54,274 nt of DNA, taken from positions 1 to 54,274 of the forward strand of contig NZ_JARKIN010000003.1 of NCBI RefSeq assembly GCF_029351045.1, in the 5' to 3' direction. This stretch comes from Streptomyces sp. WMMB303. GTDB taxonomy: Bacteria; Actinomycetota; Actinomycetes; Streptomycetales; Streptomycetaceae. Positions 31,476-39,662 of this stretch are shown piece after piece. Below the pieces are notes generated by a model. It worked only from the letters and a program-made list of their open reading frames with translations. It ran no database searches and had not been told where the DNA came from. Positions within the stretch are counted from its first letter, which is position 1. Every line of letters begins with the position of its first letter. The translations under genes and the position numbers were made by a program.

Positions 31476-32669
31476 GTGATCGAGCTCGTGGTCCTGATGG
31501 CCATCGCGTATGCCGGGGCCCGCGGCGTGGAGTCGCTGGCGGGCACCACCGACCGGCGCCACGCCAGCAAGGACGCCGAGAAGACCGTCGCGAAGGTCGC
31601 CGACAGCGGCCCGGGCGGCGGCCGCGGCGGCGCGGGGAGGAAGCCGCCCGGCCCCACCGAGCCGGGCGGCACCTTCAGCGCCGCCTCCCCCCGCTCCGCG
31701 CAGCTGGGCGGGAAGGCGGCGGTGCCGCTCGCTGTCCTGACCGAGACCGGCGCCACCATGTGGAAGGCCACGCTGGAGGGCTACCGCCAGCGGTGGCCCG
31801 AGATCCGCGAGGAGCGGCGCAAGGCGATGGCCGACCGCGCGGCCAGGCGGAAGGCCGACAAGGAAACGGCCGCCGCGAAGAGGAAGGCCGTCGAGGCCGA
31901 GGCCAAGGCCGGGCCTCCGCCGCCCTACCCGCCCCCGCCCACCGACCCGCCCCAGGCCGCCGCACACACCAGCGGCACCGGCGGGCAGAAGAGCCCCGGC
32001 CCCGAGGAGGGCCAGCAGGACGACGGCCGCCAGGAGGATGACGTCTCTTCGGCGCCGTCCGGCAGTGAGAAGCGGGACGAGGCGGCCCAGGCCCGCGCCG
32101 CCGAGGCCGAGAAGAAATCCGAAGCGGCCCCCCAGGCCGCCCAGGAGACGGCCCGCCAGGCCGCGGCCGAGGAGCACGCCCGCGAGGCGGACAGCACCAC
32201 CGCCGGCACCACCCCCGATGACGGGCGCCGCCACCTGAGCGTGGTGCCCGCCCCCGCACAGAACGGAGACCCCATGTCCTCACCCTCCACGGTCATCCCC
32301 GAGATCCGCACCCTGGACGGGCTGATGAACGCCCTGACCCTCACCCAGGCGATGTGCGCGATGCGCGCCGAGGAGGCCGAAGCCATCGCCGCCGACGACC
32401 TCACGTTGTCCAACCGGCTCGACCAGATCGAGGCCGAGCTGAACGAGCTGGAGGTCGATGACGGCACCCGGGGGGAGATCGACGCCCTGCGCGAGTCCAT
32501 CCACGCCCAGTCCCAGTCCGCCGCCCAGTACGGCGCTGTTGCCAAGGACGCCGGCGACTTCGCCGCCGCCACCGCGGCGGCCGCCTACAAGTCCCACGGC
32601 GGCATCGCCGAGGCCGTCCAGTCCTCCCCGATCGACTCGGCCGCCCAGGCGGGCTACTACAACCAGTGA
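31476..32669 (+). CDS. Membrane-anchored coiled-coil transfer protein
   Basis: 397 residues from GTG 31476 (GAAGGGAG). One N-terminal transmembrane helix (IELVVLMAIAYAGARG), then alanine/glycine-rich sequence, a charged coiled coil (about 110-150: EIREERRKAMADRAARRKAD), a proline-rich and acidic disordered middle, and a C-terminal helical domain (about 275-397) ending in HGGIAEAVQSSPIDSAAQAG. That last domain is paralogous to the end of the next gene. It overlaps the next gene's start (GTGA). A scaffold at the transfer site is plausible. Confidence 0.65.
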   Translation: MIELVVLMAIAYAGARGVESLAGTTDRRHASKDAEKTVAKVADSGPGGGRGGAGRKPPGPTEPGGTFSAASPRSAQLGGKAAVPLAVLTETGATMWKATLEGYRQRWPEIREERRKAMADRAARRKADKETAAAKRKAVEAEAKAGPPPPYPPPPTDPPQAAAHTSGTGGQKSPGPEEGQQDDGRQEDDVSSAPSGSEKRDEAAQARAAEAEKKSEAAPQAAQETARQAAAEEHAREADSTTAGTTPDDGRRHLSVVPAPAQNGDPMSSPSTVIPEIRTLDGLMNALTLTQAMCAMRAEEAEAIAADDLTLSNRLDQIEAELNELEVDDGTRGEIDALRESIHAQSQSAAQYGAVAKDAGDFAAATAAAAYKSHGGIAEAVQSSPIDSAAQAGYYNQ

Positions 32670-33511
32670 CCGGCCCGCTCACCATCGGCAGCCGGGTGCG
32701 CTACCACGGCTCCCACCACCAGCTCCACGGGAGAGAGTTCACACTCCTGGCCTGCCACGGAGACTGCCCCGGCTGCCAGACTCAGGACCCGGACGAGGAG
32801 CCACCCGGCCGCCACTTCCGGCTGGAGGACCCCGACAGCGGCCAGGGCCTGGCCCACGTGAGAGCCGCCAGCATCACCCCGCTCCCCCACACCTGGCCGC
32901 AGGACGCTGTCGAGATCACCATCGGCGGCTACCACTACCAGGCATCCCACACCGAGCACGGCGGCAGCCCCGGCGCGCGCGTCGTCCACTTCCACACCGC
33001 CGACGGCGGCACCGGCCGTACCTTCTGCCGCCTGCCCGACGGCGCCACACCCCCGATCCGCCTCCTGGACGCGGCCGCGCGCCGCCAGGCAGGAACACCC
33101 GACGAGAGGACAGCAGCGACGATGACCATCACCAAGATCCCCGACGTGATCAACCACCGGGCCCTGCTCGACGCCCTCAACTCCATCCGAGCCGAGGTCG
33201 AGTCCCGCCAGGAGGACGTCGACAACCTCGCCGCCTGGTCCGGCGAGATGGCCGACCGCATGAAGAGCATCGCCGAGGAGCTCCAGGCCCTCAACGTCGA
33301 CAGCTACACCGTCGGCAACATGACCATGCTCGGCGACCTCATCGACGGGCAGAAGGCCGCGGCCGGCCGGTACAAGAACGCCACCGACACCTCCGTCACC
33401 CAGGCCGCGGCCGCCGCGCGTACCGCGCACCGCAACCACGGCCGCATCCAGGAGGCCGTCGAGGACTCCGGCGTGCCCATGGCCAACAACCGCTTCTACG
33501 ACGCCGAATAG
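32666..33511 (+). CDS. Transfer-associated protein, paralogous C-terminus
   Basis: 281 residues. The N-terminal half is beta-rich with a CHGDCPGC cysteine cluster; the C-terminal 115 residues are helical (INHRALLDALNSIRAEVESR, MKSIAEELQALNVD) ending in RNHGRIQEAVEDSGVPMANN, matching the end of the preceding protein position by position. It lacks a membrane segment. The pair probably arose by domain duplication and may interact with each other and with TraB. Confidence 0.65.
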   Translation: MTGPLTIGSRVRYHGSHHQLHGREFTLLACHGDCPGCQTQDPDEEPPGRHFRLEDPDSGQGLAHVRAASITPLPHTWPQDAVEITIGGYHYQASHTEHGGSPGARVVHFHTADGGTGRTFCRLPDGATPPIRLLDAAARRQAGTPDERTAATMTITKIPDVINHRALLDALNSIRAEVESRQEDVDNLAAWSGEMADRMKSIAEELQALNVDSYTVGNMTMLGDLIDGQKAAAGRYKNATDTSVTQAAAAARTAHRNHGRIQEAVEDSGVPMANNRFYDAE

Positions 33512-33676
33512 CCCACCCCAACACAGCCCCTCCGGGCCCCGCCGATCCGGCGGGGCCCGGCCCGTTGTTGCCCAGACACCCCCGAGGCCCGAGTACCGGC
33601 CCCGGGGGTGGTGGGGAGCACCGGGCCCACCCGCCCGAACCCTCCCCCCGGCCCCGAGCATGAAAGGGACACCGCC

Positions 33677-35740
33677 GTGCGCGCCCCGAAGAACCCCTCT
33701 CCGCAGTACACCGACCTGGCCGCGTTCGTCGCCGCCCAGACCAACCCCGCCGCGGCCGGGAAGAAGGGCTCGCGCACGCTCAAGCAGTGGGCGTGGGACC
33801 ACCGCGGCAAGCTCACCCTCGCCACCACCGCCGCGAGCATGGGCCCCGCCGGTGAGCTGCTGTCGGCCACCGGCGACGGATGGAAGACGGCCCTGACCCT
33901 GGGCGCGGCCTCGGCTGCGGCCGCCGGTGGCTGGGGCTGGGTGCCCGGCCTGTTCAAGTACCAGGGCATCTGGCGTCCCGCCCGCACCCTGCCCGCTCTC
34001 CGCGACCGGTACGTCGGCCTGTCCATGCCCGTCACCGGCTCCGGCCTGCTGACCACCATGGCCGCGACCGGCGGCCCCGAATGGGGCGACAACCCCTGGT
34101 GGGGCTTCTCCCTGGCCTGGTCCCTCGGGTACGGGACCTGGGCCTGGAAGCGTTGGGGCCAGCGCCCCACCAGCGGCCCGGCGCTGGCCCAGCAGATGCT
34201 CGACTGGATCGAGTACGCCGCCACAGCCGAGGGCCCCTACCCCAAGAGCAAGCTCGTCTCCCCCCTCGCCACCCGCGACGGCGGCTGGACAGCCGAGGTC
34301 CACATGCCGCGCGGCAAGAGCTTCAAGATCCAGGCGCTGGACGATGTGCTCTCCGCCCTCGGCATCGACGACCCCGACCTGATCGCGCTGGAGAAGACCG
34401 GTCCCCGCAAGGGCCGCATCACCGTCTTCACCGAGAACCCGCTGAAGAAGGGCACCCTCTTCGGCGACAGCCACGTCCTCGATGCCGAGACCGGACTGGC
34501 CCCCATCGGCGTCTACTACGACGGCGACCCGGCCCACTACCGCTTCTTCCAGCCCGGGTCCGGCGCCGTCCACTCCTTCGTCACCGGCACCACCGGCTCG
34601 GGCAAGTCCCGCCTGCTGGACGCCCTGCTGGGCATCGAGCGCCGCAGCCCGCTGGTCTGCTCGATCGTCATCGACCCCCAGGCCGGGCTCTCCCTGCCCG
34701 ACTGGCCCGACGGCGTCGCCTGCTTCGCCCCCGGCAACGAGCTGGGCATCGTCACCCTCCGCGCCGTCAAGGCCCTCATGAAGGAGCGCTCACAGCGCTA
34801 CAACCGCATGAAGTGGACCGACGAGAAGGGCCGCACCCGCGTGGGCCGCGCCTTCTTCGTCCCCGGCGCCCCCGACCCGCTCATCTCCCTGACCCTGGAC
34901 GAGGCCCACGACCTGCTCAACGACCCCGACCACGGCGAGGAAGCCGTCGCAATCATCGGCGACCTCGCCAAAGAAGCCCGCAAGGTCGGCATCAAAATCC
35001 GCATCGCCAACCAGTCCCCCAACGCGAGTGAGCTGGGCGGCGAGACCCTCATCCGCGACCTCCTCCAAGGAGGCAACAACGCCGTCCTGCGCTCCGGCAG
35101 CCGCGCGACCGGCAAACGCGCCGCCGGCACCGCCCTCGGCGACATCGACCCCGGCGCCATCCCCAAGGAATTCAACGACGGCACCAACACCGGCGGCCTC
35201 GGCTACCTCGCCGGACCCGACAACCGCTCCGCCATGTGGCGCGCCCCCAACGTCGAGGACGCCTACGGCCTCGCCCACGAAGGCGAGACCACCGGCATCG
35301 AGCAGGAATCCATCGACGCCCTCCCCCTCGTCCGCCACCTCCTCGAGGAACACGCCCTGATGCTGCGCCTGCGCAACGCCGGCCAGCAGTACACCTACGA
35401 CCCCGACCGCTTCACCGACACCCCCGCCCGGCCCCAGAAGCCCAGCACGGCGCCCGCCCCCTCCATGGAGAAGGCAGCCGCCGACCGCCCGGTGCCGGAC
35501 GCCGTCGAGCCGACCGGCCCCGGCCTCTCCGAGACGGCCCGCCAGATCGTGGCCTTCCTCCACCAGCACGGCAAGCCCGTCGCGCCGGCCGTCATCTCCA
35601 AATCCCTCGGCATCCCCGGCCCCCGCGTGCGCACCGCCCTGAGCCGGATGAAGGACGACCCCACCGTGCCCGTCACCAACCTCGGCCACGGCGCCTGGAC
35701 CCACCACGACCACGCCCCCGACTACCAGACCGCCGCATAA
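33677..35740 (+). CDS. traB: TraB/FtsK-like conjugative DNA translocase
   Basis: 687 residues from GTG 33677 (AAAGGGA upstream). Two or more transmembrane helices in the first 180 residues, the RecA-like motor with Walker A GTTGSGKS at 304-311 and Walker B LISLTLDEAH near 401-410, and a C-terminal winged helix (about 616-687: LSETARQIVAFLHQHGKPV, ISKSLGIPGPRVRTALSRM) that reads the clt repeats. Established: Streptomyces TraB is a hexameric septal ATPase moving double-stranded plasmid DNA to the recipient, alone sufficient for conjugation. The GACCCGGY cluster at 30447 is the candidate recognition site. Confidence 0.9.
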   Translation: MRAPKNPSPQYTDLAAFVAAQTNPAAAGKKGSRTLKQWAWDHRGKLTLATTAASMGPAGELLSATGDGWKTALTLGAASAAAAGGWGWVPGLFKYQGIWRPARTLPALRDRYVGLSMPVTGSGLLTTMAATGGPEWGDNPWWGFSLAWSLGYGTWAWKRWGQRPTSGPALAQQMLDWIEYAATAEGPYPKSKLVSPLATRDGGWTAEVHMPRGKSFKIQALDDVLSALGIDDPDLIALEKTGPRKGRITVFTENPLKKGTLFGDSHVLDAETGLAPIGVYYDGDPAHYRFFQPGSGAVHSFVTGTTGSGKSRLLDALLGIERRSPLVCSIVIDPQAGLSLPDWPDGVACFAPGNELGIVTLRAVKALMKERSQRYNRMKWTDEKGRTRVGRAFFVPGAPDPLISLTLDEAHDLLNDPDHGEEAVAIIGDLAKEARKVGIKIRIANQSPNASELGGETLIRDLLQGGNNAVLRSGSRATGKRAAGTALGDIDPGAIPKEFNDGTNTGGLGYLAGPDNRSAMWRAPNVEDAYGLAHEGETTGIEQESIDALPLVRHLLEEHALMLRLRNAGQQYTYDPDRFTDTPARPQKPSTAPAPSMEKAAADRPVPDAVEPTGPGLSETARQIVAFLHQHGKPVAPAVISKSLGIPGPRVRTALSRMKDDPTVPVTNLGHGAWTHHDHAPDYQTAA

Positions 35741-35816
35741 CCCACACCCCGCGCGCCCGAGGGCAGCCCCCGCGGTGCGTGCGCCCTATCCCGCTCCAGC
35801 ACCTGAGAGGACCGTC

Positions 35817-36080
35817 ATGCGACAGGAATTCGAGCCGCCCCACTACACCTGGAGCGCTTCGACGGCCGAGGAGGCGAAGACCACCCTGCGGGCCGCCGCC
35901 GATCTGATCGACGCCCACCTCGCGACGCTCGTGCCGGGAGACCGCCTGCAGCGCCACCAGGCCAAGGCGTCGACACCCCTCACCTTGACCGTCTCCATGG
36001 ACCTGTCCGGCCTGATCGAAAAGATCAACACACAGCGGACCATCGACGGCCTGGAAGCCAGCCTCGGAGACAGCGCCTGA
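35817..36080 (+). CDS. Small hypothetical protein
   Basis: 87 residues; GAGAGGACCGTC precedes ATG 35817. A single helix-loop-beta domain (AEEAKTTLRAAADLIDAHLA; LTLTVSMDLSGLIEKI). No recognised family. Directly after TraB, followed by a strong terminator, so it is the last gene of the tra unit. Confidence 0.65.
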   Translation: MRQEFEPPHYTWSASTAEEAKTTLRAAADLIDAHLATLVPGDRLQRHQAKASTPLTLTVSMDLSGLIEKINTQRTIDGLEASLGDSA

Positions 36081-36145
36081 CACCGGCCCCGGCCTCCTCT
36101 CCCACGGCATCGCCCGCCCGTAGCACCGCCCCGCCCACACACCGC

Positions 36146-36190
36146 AGCCGGGACCAGCCCCCCTCAAAAAGGAAGGGGCTGGTCCCGGCT
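36146..36190 (+). terminator. 16-base-pair hairpin terminator after the tra unit
   Basis: AGCCGGGACCAGCCCC, 13-base loop containing AAAAA, exact complement. Strong intrinsic stop between the 87-residue gene and the next. Confidence 0.75.
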
Positions 36191-36220
36191 GTGTCCGGAC
36201 CGGCCCCTTGGAGCCTCCCG

Positions 36221-36820
36221 ATGGACACCACGCACACGGTCGGCCCCGGCGTCGGCCCTCACCCCCCGGCCCTGCGCGCCGCCGTCTGGCAGCCCGCACC
36301 ACCCCAGCACCACACCCTCGAACCGGTCACCGCCCCGGCGATGACGCTCTACCAGGTACCCGTCCCCGACGCCGTCCCGGTCCAGCTCCCCGACGGCCGC
36401 ACCGCCTGGGCCCGCCCCGTCGAGCACCGCCTGGACCCCGCACCCCTCGACACCCGCCCCCGTGAGCCGATGCCCACCTGGGCCAAAGCCGTCGGCATGG
36501 TCGCCGCCAGCCTCACCGCCCTCGCCCTGGGCAGCGCCCTCGCCCTGCGCATCGCCGCCCCCGCCCTGGGAGGACTCGTGGACGTCTTGGAAATCGCCTG
36601 GAAGGTCGGCCTCGTATTGCTCGTGCTGCTCTTCGGGGCCCCCTTCGTCGCCCGCGCCCTGTTCGGCCGCAGCCTTCCTGAAGACCACACCCGCGCTGCC
36701 CACGACGTGCCGCAACAGGTCGTCTTCGCCCCGCAGATCGATTCCGGAGGCACTCGCTTCCTCGGGCGCAGCGGCGACGTGAACATCCAGTTCGGCGACC
36801 GCAACCGCAACAAGCAGTAA
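36221..36820 (+). CDS. Two-span membrane protein
   Basis: 199 residues from ATG 36221 (TTGGAG). A proline-rich soluble N-terminus, two transmembrane helices (VGMVAASLTALALGSALALR; AWKVGLVLLVLLFGAPFVA), and a soluble tail (VVFAPQIDSGGTRFLG, DVNIQFGDRNRNKQ). Probably an envelope component of the transfer apparatus. Confidence 0.65.
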   Translation: MDTTHTVGPGVGPHPPALRAAVWQPAPPQHHTLEPVTAPAMTLYQVPVPDAVPVQLPDGRTAWARPVEHRLDPAPLDTRPREPMPTWAKAVGMVAASLTALALGSALALRIAAPALGGLVDVLEIAWKVGLVLLVLLFGAPFVARALFGRSLPEDHTRAAHDVPQQVVFAPQIDSGGTRFLGRSGDVNIQFGDRNRNKQ

Positions 36821-36867
36821 GCCCGCACCTGCCCGCCCTCTTCTTCCAGTCTCGATCAGGAGCGAGT

Positions 36868-37575
36868 ATGACCACCCCGTTCCCCCGGCCCCGCACCGGC
36901 CAGCAGGACGACGACCAGACCCACCCCGCACCCACCACCGGGCCGGGTTGGTTCGGCCGGCGCCTCCACGACCTCGACATCGCCCTCACCCACGGCTGGC
37001 GCCCCGCAGCCACCTGGATCAAAACCCTCACCGCCGCCGCCGGACTGGCCCTCGCCTTCCTCGCTCTGCGCTGGCTCGCCTCCACCCTCCTGGGCTGGGC
37101 CCACGACCTGCCCTGGACCCTCCCCACCGCGAAGGACCACACCGGGCTGCTCGCCACCATCGACCAGCCCGTACACGCCTACCTGGCCGCCCACACCACG
37201 ACCCTGCCCATCACCGCCGCCACCGCCTACAGCACCTGGCAGGCCCTCGGCACCGTCTCCTTCGCCCTGGGCACCGTCCGCTTCGGCGGAGCCCGCCTGA
37301 CCTGGACCGTGTGGGGCGCGGCAACCGTCGCCATGGTGTGGGCAGGCACCCCCGCCCCCGGCCGCCCCGTCGCCGCCGGCATCACCGTTCTGGCCTGGGC
37401 CGCTCTCTCCCTCCTCGCCCTGCGCGGCCTGAGCCTCTCCCCCACCGCCTTCATCCAGGTCCACAACCAGGCGCCCGCCCCGCCCGAGGTCCGCGCCGAG
37501 ATCCACCTGCCCAAGACCGCCGCCCCGACCGCCTACCAGCCCTACACCACCCAGCAGCCACCCTCCCCGAACTGA
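36868..37575 (+). CDS. Polytopic membrane protein
   Basis: 235 residues; CAGGAG precedes the ATG. About four transmembrane helices (TAAAGLALAFLALRWLAST; a segment after FAL; LTWTVWGAATVAMVWAG; ITVLAWAALSLLALRGLSL), short soluble ends with proline and threonine. Last membrane gene before the metabolic/modification block. Role in plasmid spread inferred from position. Confidence 0.65.
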   Translation: MTTPFPRPRTGQQDDDQTHPAPTTGPGWFGRRLHDLDIALTHGWRPAATWIKTLTAAAGLALAFLALRWLASTLLGWAHDLPWTLPTAKDHTGLLATIDQPVHAYLAAHTTTLPITAATAYSTWQALGTVSFALGTVRFGGARLTWTVWGAATVAMVWAGTPAPGRPVAAGITVLAWAALSLLALRGLSLSPTAFIQVHNQAPAPPEVRAEIHLPKTAAPTAYQPYTTQQPPSPN

Positions 37576-37667
37576 CCGCTGCCTGTCCGGCCCGCGCCCC
37601 CGCGCGGACCGGGCGGAGAACGGCCAGCACACCCTCACCCCGATCCGTCCTCACCCGGAGGCCCCTG

Positions 37668-38096
37668 ATGAGCAGCACCACCAGCAGCGACATGACCTAC
37701 CGCGAATCCCCGACGCCGGAGGAGGAGCTGACCGACGCCAAGGAACGGCTCGGCATCCCGACGATCGTGTGCATCTGCGGCTCCACGCGCTTCATGCCGG
37801 AGATGGGCGAGGCGGACCTGGCCCTTACCTTCGCTGGCCGTATCGTCGTCAAGCCTGGCTGCGACATGAAGCAGTCACACCCGCTCTGGCCCGAAGAGGG
37901 CCGGGCGGAGGAGAGCAAGGCCCGGCTCGACCGTCTCCACCGTGCGAAGATCCGCCTCGCGGACGAGATTCTCGTCGTCGGCGACTACATCGGTGACTCC
38001 ACCCGCGCCGAGATCGACTACGCCCGTGAGTTGGGCAAGCCGCTGCGGTTCACCCACCCCGACGTCGACCCCGACGCGAAGGCGGGGGTGGCGTGA
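37668..38096 (+). CDS. Nucleoside 2-deoxyribosyltransferase-like protein
   Basis: 142 residues; GGAGG precedes ATG 37668. IPTIVCICGSTRFMPEM (beta1 and the substrate loop), KPGCDMKQSHPLWP, LHRAKIRLADEILVVGDYIGDSTRAEIDYARELGKP: the D-x-x-I-G-D-S-T-R-x-E-I signature of deoxyribosyltransferase-superfamily proteins. These swap or hydrolyse nucleobases on deoxyribose, or act as dNMP glycosidases. The glutamate of STRAEI is the likely nucleophile. Coupled to the next gene by TGATG. In a DNA-modification context it could supply or clean unusual nucleotides (inference). Confidence 0.8.
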   Translation: MSSTTSSDMTYRESPTPEEELTDAKERLGIPTIVCICGSTRFMPEMGEADLALTFAGRIVVKPGCDMKQSHPLWPEEGRAEESKARLDRLHRAKIRLADEILVVGDYIGDSTRAEIDYARELGKPLRFTHPDVDPDAKAGVA

Positions 38097-39034
38097 TGGC
38101 GCAGCAGTCCAGCATCGAATGGTGTGACGCGACGTGGAATCCCGTGACGGGCTGCACGAAGGTGTCGCCCGGCTGCGACCGCTGCTACGCGGAGACGTTC
38201 GCCGAGCGGTGGCGCGGCACTCCCGGCCACCACTTCGAGGTCGGCTTCGACCTGACGCTGCGTCCGGGCGCGCTGACGACGCCGCTGCGCTGGCGCAAGC
38301 CGCGGCGGATCTTCGTGAACTCCATGTCGGACCTGTTCCACCAGGACGTGCCCGACGAGTACATCGCCCGCGTGTGGGCGGTGATGGCGCTGACCCCGCA
38401 CCACACCTACCAGGTCCTCACCAAGCGGCACGGCCGCATGCGGTCCCTGCTCCGCAGCGGCCACTTCCGCCAGCTGTGCGAGTCGGCCGAGGCCGACCTC
38501 GTCGGCGACGAGGCAACACCGATGCCCGGCTACAAGCGCCGCGCGTACCTGCGGCAGTGGTGGAGCCACTTCGCCACGCCCCTGCCGAACGTGTGGCTGG
38601 GCGTGTCCGTCGAGGACCAGCAGCGCGCCGACCTCCGCATCCCCGCACTGCTGGAGACCCCGGCCGCCGTCCGCTTCCTGTCCTGCGAACCCCTCCTCGG
38701 GCCCGTCGAGATCACCGACCACGTGTCGCAGCCGTGCCCCTGCTGCATGGGCGAGGGCCACGACCCGGCGTGCGGCGACTGCGACGTGAACCGGTGCGAG
38801 GACGGGCACATCCGGATGCTGCACTGGGTCATCGCCGGGGGCGAATCCGGGACCGGCGCCCGCCTGATGCACCCCGCATGGGCGCGCGAGCTACGCGACC
38901 AGTGCGTCCAGGAGCACATCCCGTTCTTCTTCAAGCAGCTCGGCACCGTCGCCGCACGTGAACTCGGCGTTCCCGGCAAGGGCACCGACCTCGAACTGAT
39001 CCCCGCCGACCTGCGCATCCGGGAATCCGCGTGA
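38096..39034 (+). CDS. Phage Gp37/Gp68-like protein (DUF5131)
   Basis: 312 residues. IEWCDATWNPVTGCTKVSPGCDRCYAETFAERW at the start is the signature of DUF5131: W-x-x-W-N-P-x-x-G-C, then C-x-x-C-Y. A central HYQVLTKR, VWLGVSVEDQ, RFLSCEPLLG and GGESG-x-x-A-R follow in family order. The three cysteines C-x(6)-C-x-x-C suggest an iron-sulphur or radical-SAM-like core. Function is not established; homologs are frequent in actinophages next to nucleotide and DNA-modification genes. An extra cysteine cluster (CPCCMGEGHDPACGDCD) is inserted before GGESG, a likely zinc module. Confidence 0.85.
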   Translation: MAQQSSIEWCDATWNPVTGCTKVSPGCDRCYAETFAERWRGTPGHHFEVGFDLTLRPGALTTPLRWRKPRRIFVNSMSDLFHQDVPDEYIARVWAVMALTPHHTYQVLTKRHGRMRSLLRSGHFRQLCESAEADLVGDEATPMPGYKRRAYLRQWWSHFATPLPNVWLGVSVEDQQRADLRIPALLETPAAVRFLSCEPLLGPVEITDHVSQPCPCCMGEGHDPACGDCDVNRCEDGHIRMLHWVIAGGESGTGARLMHPAWARELRDQCVQEHIPFFFKQLGTVAARELGVPGKGTDLELIPADLRIRESA

Positions 39035-39345
39035 TGCCGGCCCCGACCGTCAGCCGGGACCTGTACGCCGACAGCTACTACGGAGTCCCTCTCGTCCTCG
39101 GCGAGGACGGCGAGTGGCTCCTCACACACGACCTCCGCCGGGCCTGGGCAGCACTCAACCGCTTCCACCGCGAAGCATGCCGCGCCAACACACGCGATTA
39201 CTGGGCCGACTTCCAGTGCCCCGTCGAGGAACTCATGGTGCACACCACGTGGCTGCGCGCCGAGTCCGAGGACCCCGACTACCTGTGGCACACCACCACC
39301 GCCGATGACCCGCAGGCCGTCCCCGCCACCTACATCGGCGTCTGA
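39034..39345 (+). CDS. Hypothetical protein coupled to DUF5131
   Basis: 103 residues, start overlapping the previous stop by one base (TGATG). Mostly helical with aromatic clusters (SRDLYADSYYGVPLVLGED; RANTRDYWADFQCPVEE). No membrane segment and no known domain. Tight coupling suggests it works with the DUF5131 protein. Confidence 0.65.
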   Translation: MPAPTVSRDLYADSYYGVPLVLGEDGEWLLTHDLRRAWAALNRFHREACRANTRDYWADFQCPVEELMVHTTWLRAESEDPDYLWHTTTADDPQAVPATYIGV

Positions 39346-39458
39346 ACCGGCCCCACGCCGACGGAACGCGCCCCCGGGGCGGGCACCCAAGGGTGTCCAG
39401 TCCAGTTCGCCCGCCCCGGGGTCCACCCATCCCGTACGAGACGAGAGGGAGGACCAGT

Positions 39459-39662
39459 ATGACCTCCACCCGGCCCCGCACCAACGACCCGGCCCAGGCC
39501 AACGCCTACCCCGAACCCCCGGCCTGCTCCGCGTGGGGCAAGAGCCCGCAGCCCACCGCCTGCCACTCGCTCAGCTCTGCCGAGCAGGACCGCAACCGGC
39601 AGGAGCTGGCACAGGCCGTGCACACACGCCGGCACCACAAGAACCCGGCGGAGAGTGACTGA
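39459..39662 (+). CDS. Small hypothetical protein before the methyltransferase
   Basis: 67 residues; GAGGGAGGACC stands before ATG 39459. Disordered, proline-rich, with two cysteines (PPACSAWGKSPQPTACHSL) and a charged helix. Its stop overlaps the methyltransferase ATG by one base. A small helper or leader peptide for the methyltransferase is possible. Confidence 0.6.
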   Translation: MTSTRPRTNDPAQANAYPEPPACSAWGKSPQPTACHSLSSAEQDRNRQELAQAVHTRRHHKNPAESD

